NCBI RefSeq assembly: GCF_900107045.1
Contig: NZ_FNON01000010.1
Location: forward strand, 124,001-188,000
DNA length: 64,000 nucleotides
Origin: Amycolatopsis xylanica
Lineage (GTDB): Bacteria; Actinomycetota; Actinomycetes; Mycobacteriales; Pseudonocardiaceae
Direction: 5' to 3'
Positions 23,994 through 31,920 of this stretch are shown one piece after another. The translations under genes and the position numbers were made by a program. Within the stretch, counting starts at the first letter, position 1. Every line of letters starts with the position of its first letter. The notes beneath the pieces are model-generated. The model was given only the letters and a program-made list of their open reading frames with translations. It did no database searches and was not told the origin of the DNA.

Positions 23994-24532
23994 GCACGCC
24001 TTCGCAGACGGTCGGGCCGTTCCTGTCCATCGGGCTGCCCTGGGAGGACGGGCCCGAGGTCGTTCCCGCGGGCACCCCTGGCGCGGTCTGGATCCGGGGC
24101 ACGGTGTCCGACGGCGCCGGTCAGCCCGTCCCGGACGCGCTGGTCGAGACCTGGCAGGCCGACGCCGACGGCCGTTTCGATCATCCCGACGACCCGCGTG
24201 GCGCGGCCGGGAACGGCTTCCGCGGCTTCGGGCGCTGCCCGACCGACTCCGGCGGCCAGTACCAGATCCGGACGGTCGTTCCCGGTGCCGTCCCGGGCGC
24301 GGGCGGCCTGCCGCAGGCGCCGCACATCGACGTCTCCGTGCTCGCCCGCGGGCTGCTCCACCGGGTGGTCACCCGGATCTACTTCGAGGACAAGGACAAC
24401 AGCGCCGACCAGGTGCTCGCCCTCGTCCCGGAGGACCGCCGCCACACCTTGATCGCGACGAAGACCGAGGACGGCTACCGCTTCGACGTGCGCCTTCAAG
24501 GAGAGGGCGAGACAGTGTTCTTCGATGTCTGA
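23990..24532 (+). CDS. pcaG: Protocatechuate 3,4-dioxygenase alpha subunit
   Basis: The 180-residue alpha subunit has the family start TPSQTVGPFLSIGLPW and the LVETWQADADGRF core. It lacks the iron-ligand set of the beta subunit, as expected, and forms an alpha-beta protomer with PcaH. It overlaps pcaH by four bases and pcaB by eight. Confidence 0.92.
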   Translation: MSTPSQTVGPFLSIGLPWEDGPEVVPAGTPGAVWIRGTVSDGAGQPVPDALVETWQADADGRFDHPDDPRGAAGNGFRGFGRCPTDSGGQYQIRTVVPGAVPGAGGLPQAPHIDVSVLARGLLHRVVTRIYFEDKDNSADQVLALVPEDRRHTLIATKTEDGYRFDVRLQGEGETVFFDV

Positions 24533-25853
24533 CCTCTTCGATCCACTTCTGGCAGCGGGCCCGGTGCAACCGGAGCTCGGCGATCAAGCCTGGCTGCAGG
24601 CCATGCTCGATGTCGAGGCCGCGCTCGCGGGCGCCCTCGCCGACGCTGGGCTGCTCCAACCCGCGCATGCCAGTGCCATCGCCGAGGCGTGCCGCGCGGA
24701 GTACTACGACGTCGTGGAACTGGGTGCGCAGGCCGTCGGCATTGGCAATCCGGCGGGCCCGCTCGTGCGGGCGCTGACCGCGCAGGTGCACGGGGACGCC
24801 GCCGGGTATGTCCACTTCGGCGCGACCAGCCAGGACGTGCTCGACAGCGCGCTCATGCTGGTGGTCGCCCGCGCGCTCGTCCCGTTGCTCGAAGACCTCG
24901 AAGCCTGCGCTGACCGCGCGGCCGAGCTCGCCGAGCGGCACGCCCGCACCGTCCAGGCCGGACGCACCCTTCTCCAGCAGGCTCTGCCGACGACGTTCGG
25001 ATGCGTGGCGGCGAGCTGGCTGTCCGGGTTGGACACGGTCATCGGCGGACTCGGCGCGTATCGCCCGGCCGCGCAGCTCGGCGGGGCGGCGGGCACGCTC
25101 GCCTCCTACGGCGAGCACGGCCCGGCCGTGCTCAAGGCCTTCAGTGAGCGGCTCCAGCTCGACGAACCCCAGCTGCCTTGGCACACCGAGCGCACCCGCG
25201 TCGCCGCACTCGCCGGACTGCTGGGTGAGGTCGATGGGGCCGCCGCGCGGATCGCGCGCAGCGTCACGCTGCTGGCGCAGACCGAGATCGGCGAGGTCTT
25301 CGAGCAGGGACCGGCAGGCTCCGGCGGCTCGTCCACCTTGCCGCACAAGCGGAATCCGGTCGCGGCGGTCGCGGTGCTGGCCTGCGCCCGCCCGGCGCCG
25401 GGGCTGGTCGCGAGTGTCTTCGCCGCGATGGAACAAGAACATCAGCGCGCGGCGGGTGCCTGGCACGCCGAGTGGCGGCCGATTCAGGAACTGCTGCGGA
25501 GCACCGGCTCGGCCGTGCATTGGCTGCGCACGAGTCTCGAGCGGCTGCGCGTCGACGAACACGCGATGCGGGAGAACGTCCGCGATGAGCTGATGACCGA
25601 GCGGGTCACCGGGGTCTTGGTGGACAAAGCCGGACGGCTCGCCGCGCACGACGCGGTCGCCGAGTGCAGCCGCCGCGCGGCCGAGGGCGAGGGTGCGCTG
25701 GCAGACCTGCTGGCCGCGCATCCGTTGGTGGGCAAGCATCTCGACCGCGCCGCTATTGTGGGGTTACTGGACCCATCGGGGTACCTCGGAAGCGCCCAGG
25801 CCTTCGTCGAGCGCGCGCTTTCGGCCCACCACAAGCGAAAAGGACACGCATGA
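24525..25853 (+). CDS. pcaB: 3-carboxy-cis,cis-muconate cycloisomerase
   Basis: A 442-residue member of the fumarase/aspartase superfamily with signature GSSTLPHKRNP at residues 268-278 and HFGATSQDVLDSALML at about 102-117. It lactonises 3-carboxymuconate to 4-carboxymuconolactone. Start ATG 24525 lies within the end of pcaG. Codon 414 is a TTA (25764-25766). Confidence 0.92.
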   Translation: MSDLFDPLLAAGPVQPELGDQAWLQAMLDVEAALAGALADAGLLQPAHASAIAEACRAEYYDVVELGAQAVGIGNPAGPLVRALTAQVHGDAAGYVHFGATSQDVLDSALMLVVARALVPLLEDLEACADRAAELAERHARTVQAGRTLLQQALPTTFGCVAASWLSGLDTVIGGLGAYRPAAQLGGAAGTLASYGEHGPAVLKAFSERLQLDEPQLPWHTERTRVAALAGLLGEVDGAAARIARSVTLLAQTEIGEVFEQGPAGSGGSSTLPHKRNPVAAVAVLACARPAPGLVASVFAAMEQEHQRAAGAWHAEWRPIQELLRSTGSAVHWLRTSLERLRVDEHAMRENVRDELMTERVTGVLVDKAGRLAAHDAVAECSRRAAEGEGALADLLAAHPLVGKHLDRAAIVGLLDPSGYLGSAQAFVERALSAHHKRKGHA

Positions 25854-26608
25854 GCGTCGCTGTGCACTACGAGACCTTCGGTGACGGCATCCCCGTGGTG
25901 TTCAGCGGTTCCGTGGGCAGCAGCCTGCGCATGTGGGATGACCAGGTCCGCACGGTCGCGGCGTCGGGGTACCGCACCATCGCCTACGACCACCGCGGCC
26001 ACGGCGCGTCGCCCGTGCCGCCTGGGCCGTACGCCATCCCCGACTTCGGGGAGGACGTCCTCGCGCTGCTGGACAAGCTCGGCATCGAGCGCGCGCACCT
26101 GGTCGGCCTCTCACTCGGCGGCATGACCGGGATGTGGCTCGGCGCGCACGCGCCCGAGAGGATCCGCTCGCTGACCTTGTGCTGCACGTCGGCTGAACTC
26201 GGGCCGCCCAGCATGTGGGTCGACCGGGCCAACACGGTCCGCGCGGGTGGGCTCGAAGCGATCGCGGACGGCGGCCTCGCGCGCTGGGTCACCCCGTCGT
26301 TCACCGGTGATCGCCAGTCCTTGCGCGACATGCTGGTCAGCACGCCCCAGGACGGCTACATCGCGTCTTGCCAGGCACTCGAACGGATGGACCTCGCCGG
26401 CGACCTGCCGAAGATCACCGCGCCGACCCTGGTCATCGCGGGCAGCGAGGACGTGGCGACCCCGGTCGAGCACGCCCGGCGCATCGTGGACGGGATCCCC
26501 GGCGCCCGGCTGGAGATCGTCGAAGGCGCCGCGCATCTCGGCAACGTCGAGCAGCCCGAGGCGTTCACCCAGCTCATCCTGGACCACCTCAAGGGGAGCG
26601 ATGACTGA
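25850..26608 (+). CDS. pcaD: 3-oxoadipate enol-lactonase
   Basis: A 252-residue alpha/beta hydrolase: nucleophile S88 in GLSLGG, D201 in GSEDVATPVE and H229 in EGAAHLGNVEQP. It hydrolyses the enol-lactone to 3-oxoadipate. In many actinobacteria this domain is fused to the decarboxylase as PcaL. Here pcaD and pcaC remain separate, with an 8-base out-of-frame overlap. It begins in an ATGA overlap with pcaB. Confidence 0.9.
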   Translation: MSVAVHYETFGDGIPVVFSGSVGSSLRMWDDQVRTVAASGYRTIAYDHRGHGASPVPPGPYAIPDFGEDVLALLDKLGIERAHLVGLSLGGMTGMWLGAHAPERIRSLTLCCTSAELGPPSMWVDRANTVRAGGLEAIADGGLARWVTPSFTGDRQSLRDMLVSTPQDGYIASCQALERMDLAGDLPKITAPTLVIAGSEDVATPVEHARRIVDGIPGARLEIVEGAAHLGNVEQPEAFTQLILDHLKGSDD

Positions 26609-26990
26609 CGACCTTTACGAAACGGGCATGAAGGTGCGCCGCGAGGTGCTCGGCGACGCGCACGTCGACAGGGCGAGCGCCGCGGCCACGCCGTTCTCCC
26701 AGCCGTTCCAGGACTACATCACCCGCTCGGCCTGGGGTTCGGTGTGGTCGCGTGACGGCATCGACCGGCGCATCCGCAGCTTCATCACCCTCGGCGTGCT
26801 CACTTCGTTGCAAGCGCACGAAGAACTGGCCATGCACGTCCGGGTGGCCATCCACAATGGACTCACGGCGGACGAGATCAGCGAAACCATCCTCCACACC
26901 GCCGTGTACGTCGGCGCGCCCGCCGCGAACGCGGCTTTCGCCATCGCGCAACGTGTCCTGACCGAGCTGGGGGAGGTCACCGCGGGCTAA
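26601..26990 (+). CDS. pcaC: 4-carboxymuconolactone decarboxylase
   Basis: A 129-residue all-helical decarboxylase of the CMD/AhpD fold. It has the expected RRIRSFITLGVLTSL and HVRVAIHNGLTADEISETILH motifs. It decarboxylates 4-carboxymuconolactone to the enol-lactone used by PcaD. AAGGGGAG precedes ATG 26601, within the end of pcaD. Full length for a stand-alone PcaC. Confidence 0.92.
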   Translation: MTDDLYETGMKVRREVLGDAHVDRASAAATPFSQPFQDYITRSAWGSVWSRDGIDRRIRSFITLGVLTSLQAHEELAMHVRVAIHNGLTADEISETILHTAVYVGAPAANAAFAIAQRVLTELGEVTAG

Positions 26991-26999
26991 GCTGGGCGG

Positions 27000-27797
27000 A
27001 TGGAAGAGGCAGAGCGCGGCGCGCACCACGTGCAGTCGCTGGAACGGGGCCTGGCGGTGATCAAGGCGTTCCATTCCGACGCGGCCGAGCTCACCCTCAG
27101 CGACGTGGCCCGCTCGACCGGGCTGACCAGGGCCGCCGCCCGCCGGTTCCTGCTCACCCTCGCCGACCTCGGCTACGTCCGCACCGACGGCAAGTACTTC
27201 TCGCTCACCGCGAAGGTGCTCGAACTCGGCTACTCCTACCTGTCGAGCATGTCGCTGCCCGAGGTCGCGCAGCCGCACCTGGAGTCGCTCTCCTCGGAGG
27301 TGCGCGAGTCCAGTTCGGTCTCCGTGCTCGAGGGCACCGACGTCGTCTACGTCGCGCGGGTGGCCGTCTCCCGGATCATGACGGTCAGCATCAACGTCGG
27401 CACCCGGTTCCCCGCGTACGCCACCTCGATGGGCCACGTCCTGCTGTCCGGGCTGAGCGTCGCCGAGTTCGAGGCGTACTTGATGGTCGCGAAGCTCGAC
27501 CCGCTCACCGCGCACACCCTGACCTCGGACGACGCGCTGCGTGCCGAGGTCGCGCAGGTCCGCGCGCAGGGCTGGGCGATGGTCGACCAGGAGCTCGAGG
27601 AGGGCCTGCGCTCGCTCGCCGCGCCGATCCGGAACCGGCAGGGCCGCGTCATCGCGGCCGTCAACCTCTCCACCCACGCCAGCCGCACGACCCCGGAGTC
27701 CATGCGCGAAGACCTCCTGCCGCCGCTGCTGAACACGGCGAAGCGCATCGAAGCCGATCTCGCCGTCACCGCGCCCGCCAGGGCCAGGCGTGGCTGA
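27000..27797 (+). CDS. pcaR: IclR-family regulator of the pca operon
   Basis: A 265-residue regulator. The N-terminal winged HTH (LTLSDVARSTGLTRAAARRF, about 31-50) is followed by an IclR effector domain with TSMGHVLLSGL and MVDQELEEGLRSLAAPIRN. It closely resembles PcaR/PcaU/CatR-type regulators that sense 3-oxoadipate or protocatechuate. It lies nine bases after pcaC with no obvious strong RBS, so it is probably cotranscribed. The GTTC-N7-GAAC element before pcaI is a candidate site. Activator or repressor status cannot be read from sequence. Confidence 0.87.
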   Translation: MEEAERGAHHVQSLERGLAVIKAFHSDAAELTLSDVARSTGLTRAAARRFLLTLADLGYVRTDGKYFSLTAKVLELGYSYLSSMSLPEVAQPHLESLSSEVRESSSVSVLEGTDVVYVARVAVSRIMTVSINVGTRFPAYATSMGHVLLSGLSVAEFEAYLMVAKLDPLTAHTLTSDDALRAEVAQVRAQGWAMVDQELEEGLRSLAAPIRNRQGRVIAAVNLSTHASRTTPESMREDLLPPLLNTAKRIEADLAVTAPARARRG

Positions 27798-28365
27798 AGC
27801 GGGCGGCCTGCTCCTCGCGGCCGGTGCGGGACGCCGCTTCGGCGGCCCGAAGGCACTGGCCGAGCTCGACGGCGAACCGTTGCTGCTGCGCGCGTTGCGC
27901 ACACTGACCGAAGGCGGCTGCGGGCCCATCCGGGTCGTGCTCGGCGCCCAGGCCGACGACGTCCGCGCGCTGCTGCCCGACCCGTCGATCGCCGTCGAGG
28001 CCGCAGACTGGGCGACCGGCATGGGCGCCTCCCTGCGCGCCGGGCTCGATGCCTTCACCGAGACCGAGGCCGACTCGGTGCTGGTGCACCTCGTCGACCT
28101 GCCTTGGGTCGGACCGGACATCATCGCCAGGGTCCGCGCCACCGCGGGCCCGGAAGCTGCGGCGCGCGCGAGCTACGACGGCGTCCCAGGGCACCCCGTC
28201 CTGCTCGGCAGGCGCTGGTGGCCGGAGATCGCCGACACCGCGCGCGGTGATCGCGGCGCCCGCGACTGGCTCGCCACGAGAACCGACCTTCAGCTGGTCG
28301 AATGCGCCGACCTCGGCGTTGGACGCGACGTCGACCGCCCAGGTGACTTACGCTCGAATCCATGA
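27790..28365 (+). CDS. MobA-like nucleotidyltransferase (MocA/CoxC-type molybdenum cofactor cytidylyltransferase)
   Basis: A 191-residue NTP-transferase with the start LLLAAGAGRRFGGPKALAEL, the LVHLVDLPWVGPDII metal-binding region and GVPGHPVLLGRRWWPE. MocA attaches CMP to molybdopterin, making the cofactor form used by xanthine dehydrogenase/CODH-type enzymes. Its genomic link to the Mo-hydroxylase genes downstream supports this. It overlaps the IclR gene by eight bases and the AAA ATPase by four, bridging two functional groups. Codon 187 is TTA. Confidence 0.85.
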   Translation: MAEAGGLLLAAGAGRRFGGPKALAELDGEPLLLRALRTLTEGGCGPIRVVLGAQADDVRALLPDPSIAVEAADWATGMGASLRAGLDAFTETEADSVLVHLVDLPWVGPDIIARVRATAGPEAAARASYDGVPGHPVLLGRRWWPEIADTARGDRGARDWLATRTDLQLVECADLGVGRDVDRPGDLRSNP

Positions 28366-29222
28366 CACCCGAGGAGATGGCCGACAAACTCGGCGCCGTT
28401 GGCTATCTCGCCGACGACGGCGTCGCCACCGCCGCCTTCCTCACGCTGAGCATGGGCCGCCCGCTGTTCTGCGAAGGCGAACCCGGCACCGGCAAGACCT
28501 CGCTCGCGGTCGCGCTTGCGCAGGCGTTCGACATCCCGCTCATCCGCCTGCAATGCCACGAGGGCATCGACGCGGCGCAGGCACTGTACGAATGGGACTT
28601 CCCGCGCCAGCTCCTGCACCTGCGCGCACTCGAAGCCGCCAACGGCGCGCTCGACGTCGAAACCGCGGAGCAGTCGCTCTACACCGAGCGGTTCCTGCTG
28701 GCCAGGCCCTTGCTGCGGGCGCTGCGCGAAGCGCCGTGCGTGCTGCTGATCGACGAGATCGACCGCGCCGACGACGAGTTCGAGGCGTTCCTGCTGCAGC
28801 TGCTCGACGAGAACGCGGTGACCATCCCCGAACTCGGCGAGATCCGCGCCCAGCGGAAGCCGATCGTGGTGCTCACCTCGAACCGCACCCGCGAGGTGCA
28901 CGACGCGCTCAAGCGCCGCTGCCTCTACCACTGGCTGGATCACCCCGACCTGGCCCGCGAGGTCGCCATCCTGCGCGGGCGCCTGCCCGGCGTCGGCGAA
29001 CGGCTCGCCACCCAGGTCGCGGTCGCCGTCCGCCGCCTGCGCGAGCTCGAACTCCTCAAACCGCCCGGCGTCGCCGAATCCCTCGACTGGACACAGGCGC
29101 TGCTCGCGCTGGGCCGCGACGAACTCGACGCCGAGTCCGCCGCCCGCACCCTCGGCGCGGTGCTCAAGTACAGCGAAGACCTCGACCGGGTCCGCGCCAA
29201 ACTCGACACCCTGCTCGCTTAA
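28362..29222 (+). CDS. coxD: MoxR-type AAA+ ATPase (CoxD-like)
   Basis: A 286-residue AAA+ protein: Walker A GEPGTGKTS (about 41-49), Walker B VLLIDEID (about 127-134), sensor 1 VLTSNRTRE and arginine-finger-region KRRCLYHWLD. CoxD proteins help insert the Mo/Cu-sulfur site of CODH-type hydroxylases with a VWA partner. The partner gene lies at 30823, separated here by the nucleoside hydrolase gene. Its stop is followed at once by a repeat mosaic. Confidence 0.87.
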   Translation: MTPEEMADKLGAVGYLADDGVATAAFLTLSMGRPLFCEGEPGTGKTSLAVALAQAFDIPLIRLQCHEGIDAAQALYEWDFPRQLLHLRALEAANGALDVETAEQSLYTERFLLARPLLRALREAPCVLLIDEIDRADDEFEAFLLQLLDENAVTIPELGEIRAQRKPIVVLTSNRTREVHDALKRRCLYHWLDHPDLAREVAILRGRLPGVGERLATQVAVAVRRLRELELLKPPGVAESLDWTQALLALGRDELDAESAARTLGAVLKYSEDLDRVRAKLDTLLA

Positions 29223-29262
29223 TGAGGGGGAACGCAAAGGTGGCGTGACTGTCGGCTTGGGC

Positions 29263-29320
29263 TCGGGGGTCGTGAGTGGTACGGCCGGTTCTAACCGGCC
29301 TAAACACTCACGACCCCCGA
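29263..29320. repeat. Family A interspersed palindrome, copy 2
   Basis: 16-bp perfect outer arms TCGGGGGTCGTGAGTG (29263-29278) and complement (29305-29320) enclose GGCCGGTT/AACCGGCC (29283-29290, 29293-29300). Confidence 0.8.
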
Positions 29321-29350
29321 GGGACCCGCCTCGCAGTCGGTGGGCTTGGG

Positions 29351-29424
29351 TCAGGGCCTCCCTCACCCGAACCCACCGAGTCAGGGCCTCCCTCACCCGA
29401 AATGTCGGGTGAGGGAGGCCCTGA
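29351..29424. repeat. Family C repeats and 20-bp perfect hairpin
   Basis: TCAGGGCCTCCCTCACCCGA occurs at 29351-29370 and 29381-29400 (30-base period). It recurs inverted at 29405-29424, giving a 20-bp perfect stem with a 4-base loop. Confidence 0.8.
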
Positions 29425-29491
29425 CCACCTGCAACCGGGTGAGGAAGGCCCTCACCCAGCCGCATCGGGCACGCCACATTTGCCCTTCCCC

Positions 29492-30508
29492 TCAATAACT
29501 CCCGTTGAGCATCGCGAAGTAGCCCGCTTCGTAAGCGGCGAGATTCCCATGGCGGCCAACGCGTTGCGGCGTGCCTCCGGCGCTGATCACCGTGCGGCCC
29601 GCCGCATCGCCGGTCACGATGACGTCGACGCGGTCTTCGCGGAACTCGACCGGGTTCACCGTGTCGAAGGCGGCGGACGCGGCGAGCGTGTCCCACCAGT
29701 AGCCCACACCCTGCTCGATGAACGGCCAGATGTCCGGCTGCGTCAGGATTCCGTGCACCATAAGGCTTTCCGGAGTCTTGGACGTGTCGAGGCGCTGCAC
29801 GAACGTGGGCGTGATCGGTACATCGTTGGTCGCGTCGAGCGGCACGATGTCCACTCGCGACCGCTGGAACACCTCGCGCGCTGAAACGGGATCCAGCCAG
29901 ATGTTGGTCTCCTGTGAGCCATCCGCGTGAGGCGCTTCGACATTCCCCGGCACCCCGAAAGCCCCGCCCATCACCGAAATCCGGCTGATCTTCCCGGCGA
30001 CACCCGGCAACCGCGTCGCCTTCGCGACGTTCGTGAGCGGACCCGTCGCGACCACCACGACCGGCGTGCGCGCGGTGAGGACACTCGCCGCGAACAGCAG
30101 CGAAGCCGGAAGCACCGACGGCCGATCCGGCCGGTTTCCGTCCCCGAGCGCGCCCGAAAGCACCTTCTCGGTCCAGGCACGCGCGTCCGGAGTCGGCGCG
30201 TTGACGCCCTTGTCCGAGCCGTCGGCCACCGGAATGCCGCCCAGGCCGCACTTTTCGAGAATCGTGCGGGTATGCGTGAGCGCGCGGCCCGGCGTCCCGG
30301 AGCCGTTGTTGACCACGGTGACCGCGCGCAGTTCGATGCGGTGCCGTTTGTGTGCTTGGCAGAGATAAGCGAGCGTGGCCGCGTCGTCGAAATCCATGTC
30401 GGTGTCGAACACGACCGGTGTCGGCGCCGACGCCTGGGCTCCGGCGGTGAGCGCGGTGGTCACGGTGAGTGCGGCCATCGCCGCGAAGGCCAAGCGGCGC
30501 AAGATCAT
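29492..30508 (-). CDS. Secreted nucleoside hydrolase (IunH family)
   Basis: A 338-residue protein. A signal peptide (about 1-27, ending AQA-SA) precedes the nucleoside hydrolase calcium site DTDMDFDDAATLAYL. Later motifs are VATGPLTNVAKA, SVMGGAFGVPGN and NIWLDPVSA. The family hydrolyses N-glycosidic bonds of ribonucleosides to base and ribose. Export implies scavenging of extracellular nucleosides. ATG 30508 is chosen because the signal peptide starts there. The gene lies on the opposite strand between coxD and coxE homologues. Its TGA falls in the outer arm of the repeat mosaic. Confidence 0.87.
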   Translation of the reverse strand: MILRRLAFAAMAALTVTTALTAGAQASAPTPVVFDTDMDFDDAATLAYLCQAHKRHRIELRAVTVVNNGSGTPGRALTHTRTILEKCGLGGIPVADGSDKGVNAPTPDARAWTEKVLSGALGDGNRPDRPSVLPASLLFAASVLTARTPVVVVATGPLTNVAKATRLPGVAGKISRISVMGGAFGVPGNVEAPHADGSQETNIWLDPVSAREVFQRSRVDIVPLDATNDVPITPTFVQRLDTSKTPESLMVHGILTQPDIWPFIEQGVGYWWDTLAASAAFDTVNPVEFREDRVDVIVTGDAAGRTVISAGGTPQRVGRHGNLAAYEAGYFAMLNGSY

Positions 30509-30746
30509 GCGCACACCGTAGCGGTGCTTAAATCCTTTGACCACAGTGATCTGGTCGGTCATTCTTGTGCACATCACAGAGACGACGACCGGAGGGGAGG
30601 GATCGTGCGAACCGAGCTACACAGCGGACTGCGTCACGGTCCCGAAGCGTGATCGTCCACGCCCCGGTTTCGTTGTTCACTTCAGCTTTCCCCGATCTCT
30701 TCGCGCCCGGCCTACTCGCTACCAGGCCATGGTCGCTGCGAAGAGC

Positions 30747-30789
30747 GCGGTCTGGCGCCCGGCCTGGGGAGGATCGGCCGCCAGACCGC
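30747..30789. repeat. 11-bp inverted repeat in divergent gap
   Basis: GCGGTCTGGCG (30747-30757) and CGCCAGACCGC (30779-30789) flank 21 bases, ending 33 bases before the VWA gene. It could be an operator or leader hairpin. Nothing else is assignable in the 314-base gap 30509-30822. Confidence 0.45.
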
Positions 30790-30822
30790 ACTTCTACCTC
30801 CCGATGAGCGCACAATGGACCC

Positions 30823-31920
30823 ATGGATCCGCTCCCGGGTTTCGTCGGTTTCACGACCGCGCTGCGTGAAGCCGGGCTGCCCTGCGACGCGCATCGCGTG
30901 CAGGCGTACCTCGACGCCGTCGAACGGCTCGACCTCGCCGAGCCTGCCCAGCTGTACTGGGCGGGCAGGCTGACCCTCTGCGCGGATCCCGACGACCTGC
31001 CCCGCTACGAAGACGCTTTCGCGCGGTGGTTCGGCGACGAGCCGCCGCGTCGCGTGTCCAAACCCGTCACCCGCGAGCGCAAGTCGAAAATGGCCACGCT
31101 CACCGGGGGACGGCAGAACGGCGAGTCTTCGCAAGCGCCCGAGCAGCTCAACGCGGCCGCGAGCGACACCGAGATCCTGCGGCATCGCGATCTCGGCGAA
31201 CTTTCGATCGCCGAGCGCGAACATCTCCGCGAACTTTTCGCCGTACTCCGCCCAGCGCCGCCGAAAAGATCATCACTGCGCCGGCGGCCGTCGAAGCGAG
31301 GCCGTCTCGACCCGGCCAGGACGCTGCGCGGGATGCTTGCCGGCGGCGGCGAACTCACCCAGCTCGCGTACCGCGATCGCGCGCGACGTCCCCGGCGCGT
31401 CGTCCTGCTCATCGACGTCTCGGGTTCGATGAGCCCGTACGCCGACGCGCTGCTCCGGTTCGCGCATGTCGTGGTCAGGAGCGCGCCGTCCAGCACGGAG
31501 GCCTTCACCCTCGGCACCCGGCTGACCAGGGTGTCCCGCCAGCTGCGGCAACGCGATCCGGAGCGCGCCATGCTCGCGGCCGGGGAGGCCGTGCCGGATT
31601 TCGCGGGCGGGACTCGGCTTGGCGAGACGCTCAGAGTCTTCCTCGACCGGTGGGGACAACGGGGTTTGGCCAGGCAGGCGGTGGTAGTGGTGTTCTCCGA
31701 CGGGTGGGAGCGGGGCGACCCGGGCCTGCTCGCCGAGCAGCTCGCACGGGCGCGCAGGCTCGCGCACGCCGTACTCTGGGTTAATCCCCATGCGGGGCGG
31801 GACGGTTACGCGCCGGTGCAGTCCGGGATCGCCGCCGCGCTGCCGCATCTGGACGCGCTGCTCGCCGGGCACAGCCTGGCGACCCTGGAACGACTGCTCG
31901 TGGAGATCCGCAATGCGTGA
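30823..31920 (+). CDS. coxE: VWA-domain protein (CoxE-like)
   Basis: A 365-residue protein. The N-terminal CoxE domain (GFVGFTTALREAGLPCDAHRV) is followed by a basic linker and a VWA domain with the MIDAS motif DVSGS at about 199-203 and FSDGWERGDP. CoxE works with the MoxR ATPase CoxD in maturing the active site of CODH-type hydroxylases. Its stop overlaps the XdhC gene by eight bases. It is separated from coxD by the inverted nucleoside hydrolase gene, a disruption of the usual adjacency. Confidence 0.85.
   Translation: MDPLPGFVGFTTALREAGLPCDAHRVQAYLDAVERLDLAEPAQLYWAGRLTLCADPDDLPRYEDAFARWFGDEPPRRVSKPVTRERKSKMATLTGGRQNGESSQAPEQLNAAASDTEILRHRDLGELSIAEREHLRELFAVLRPAPPKRSSLRRRPSKRGRLDPARTLRGMLAGGGELTQLAYRDRARRPRRVVLLIDVSGSMSPYADALLRFAHVVVRSAPSSTEAFTLGTRLTRVSRQLRQRDPERAMLAAGEAVPDFAGGTRLGETLRVFLDRWGQRGLARQAVVVVFSDGWERGDPGLLAEQLARARRLAHAVLWVNPHAGRDGYAPVQSGIAAALPHLDALLAGHSLATLERLLVEIRNA

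Larger units (their letters stand above)
29224..29493. repeat. Nested palindrome mosaic between convergent genes
   Basis: The outermost arms (29224-29247 and 29470-29493) match in 20 of 24 positions, as GAGGGG...GTGGCGTG and its complement. Inside are a family A palindrome, two direct copies and one inverted copy of TCAGGGCCTCCCTCACCCGA, and a GGGTGAGG/CCTCACCC hairpin (29437-29457). The stops of both convergent genes adjoin the outer arms. Probably a bidirectional transcript-end region built from REP-like units. Confidence 0.75.

Noticed and set aside
29351..29424. CRISPR-like repeats with 30-base spacing
   Set aside because: Only two direct copies plus an inverted one, no further repeat-spacer units and no cas genes. 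It fits palindromic REP-type units.
30537..30869. Possible 110-codon gene in the gap before the VWA gene
   Set aside because: Mixed third-position bias, no RBS, overlaps the VWA start in another frame, no domain.
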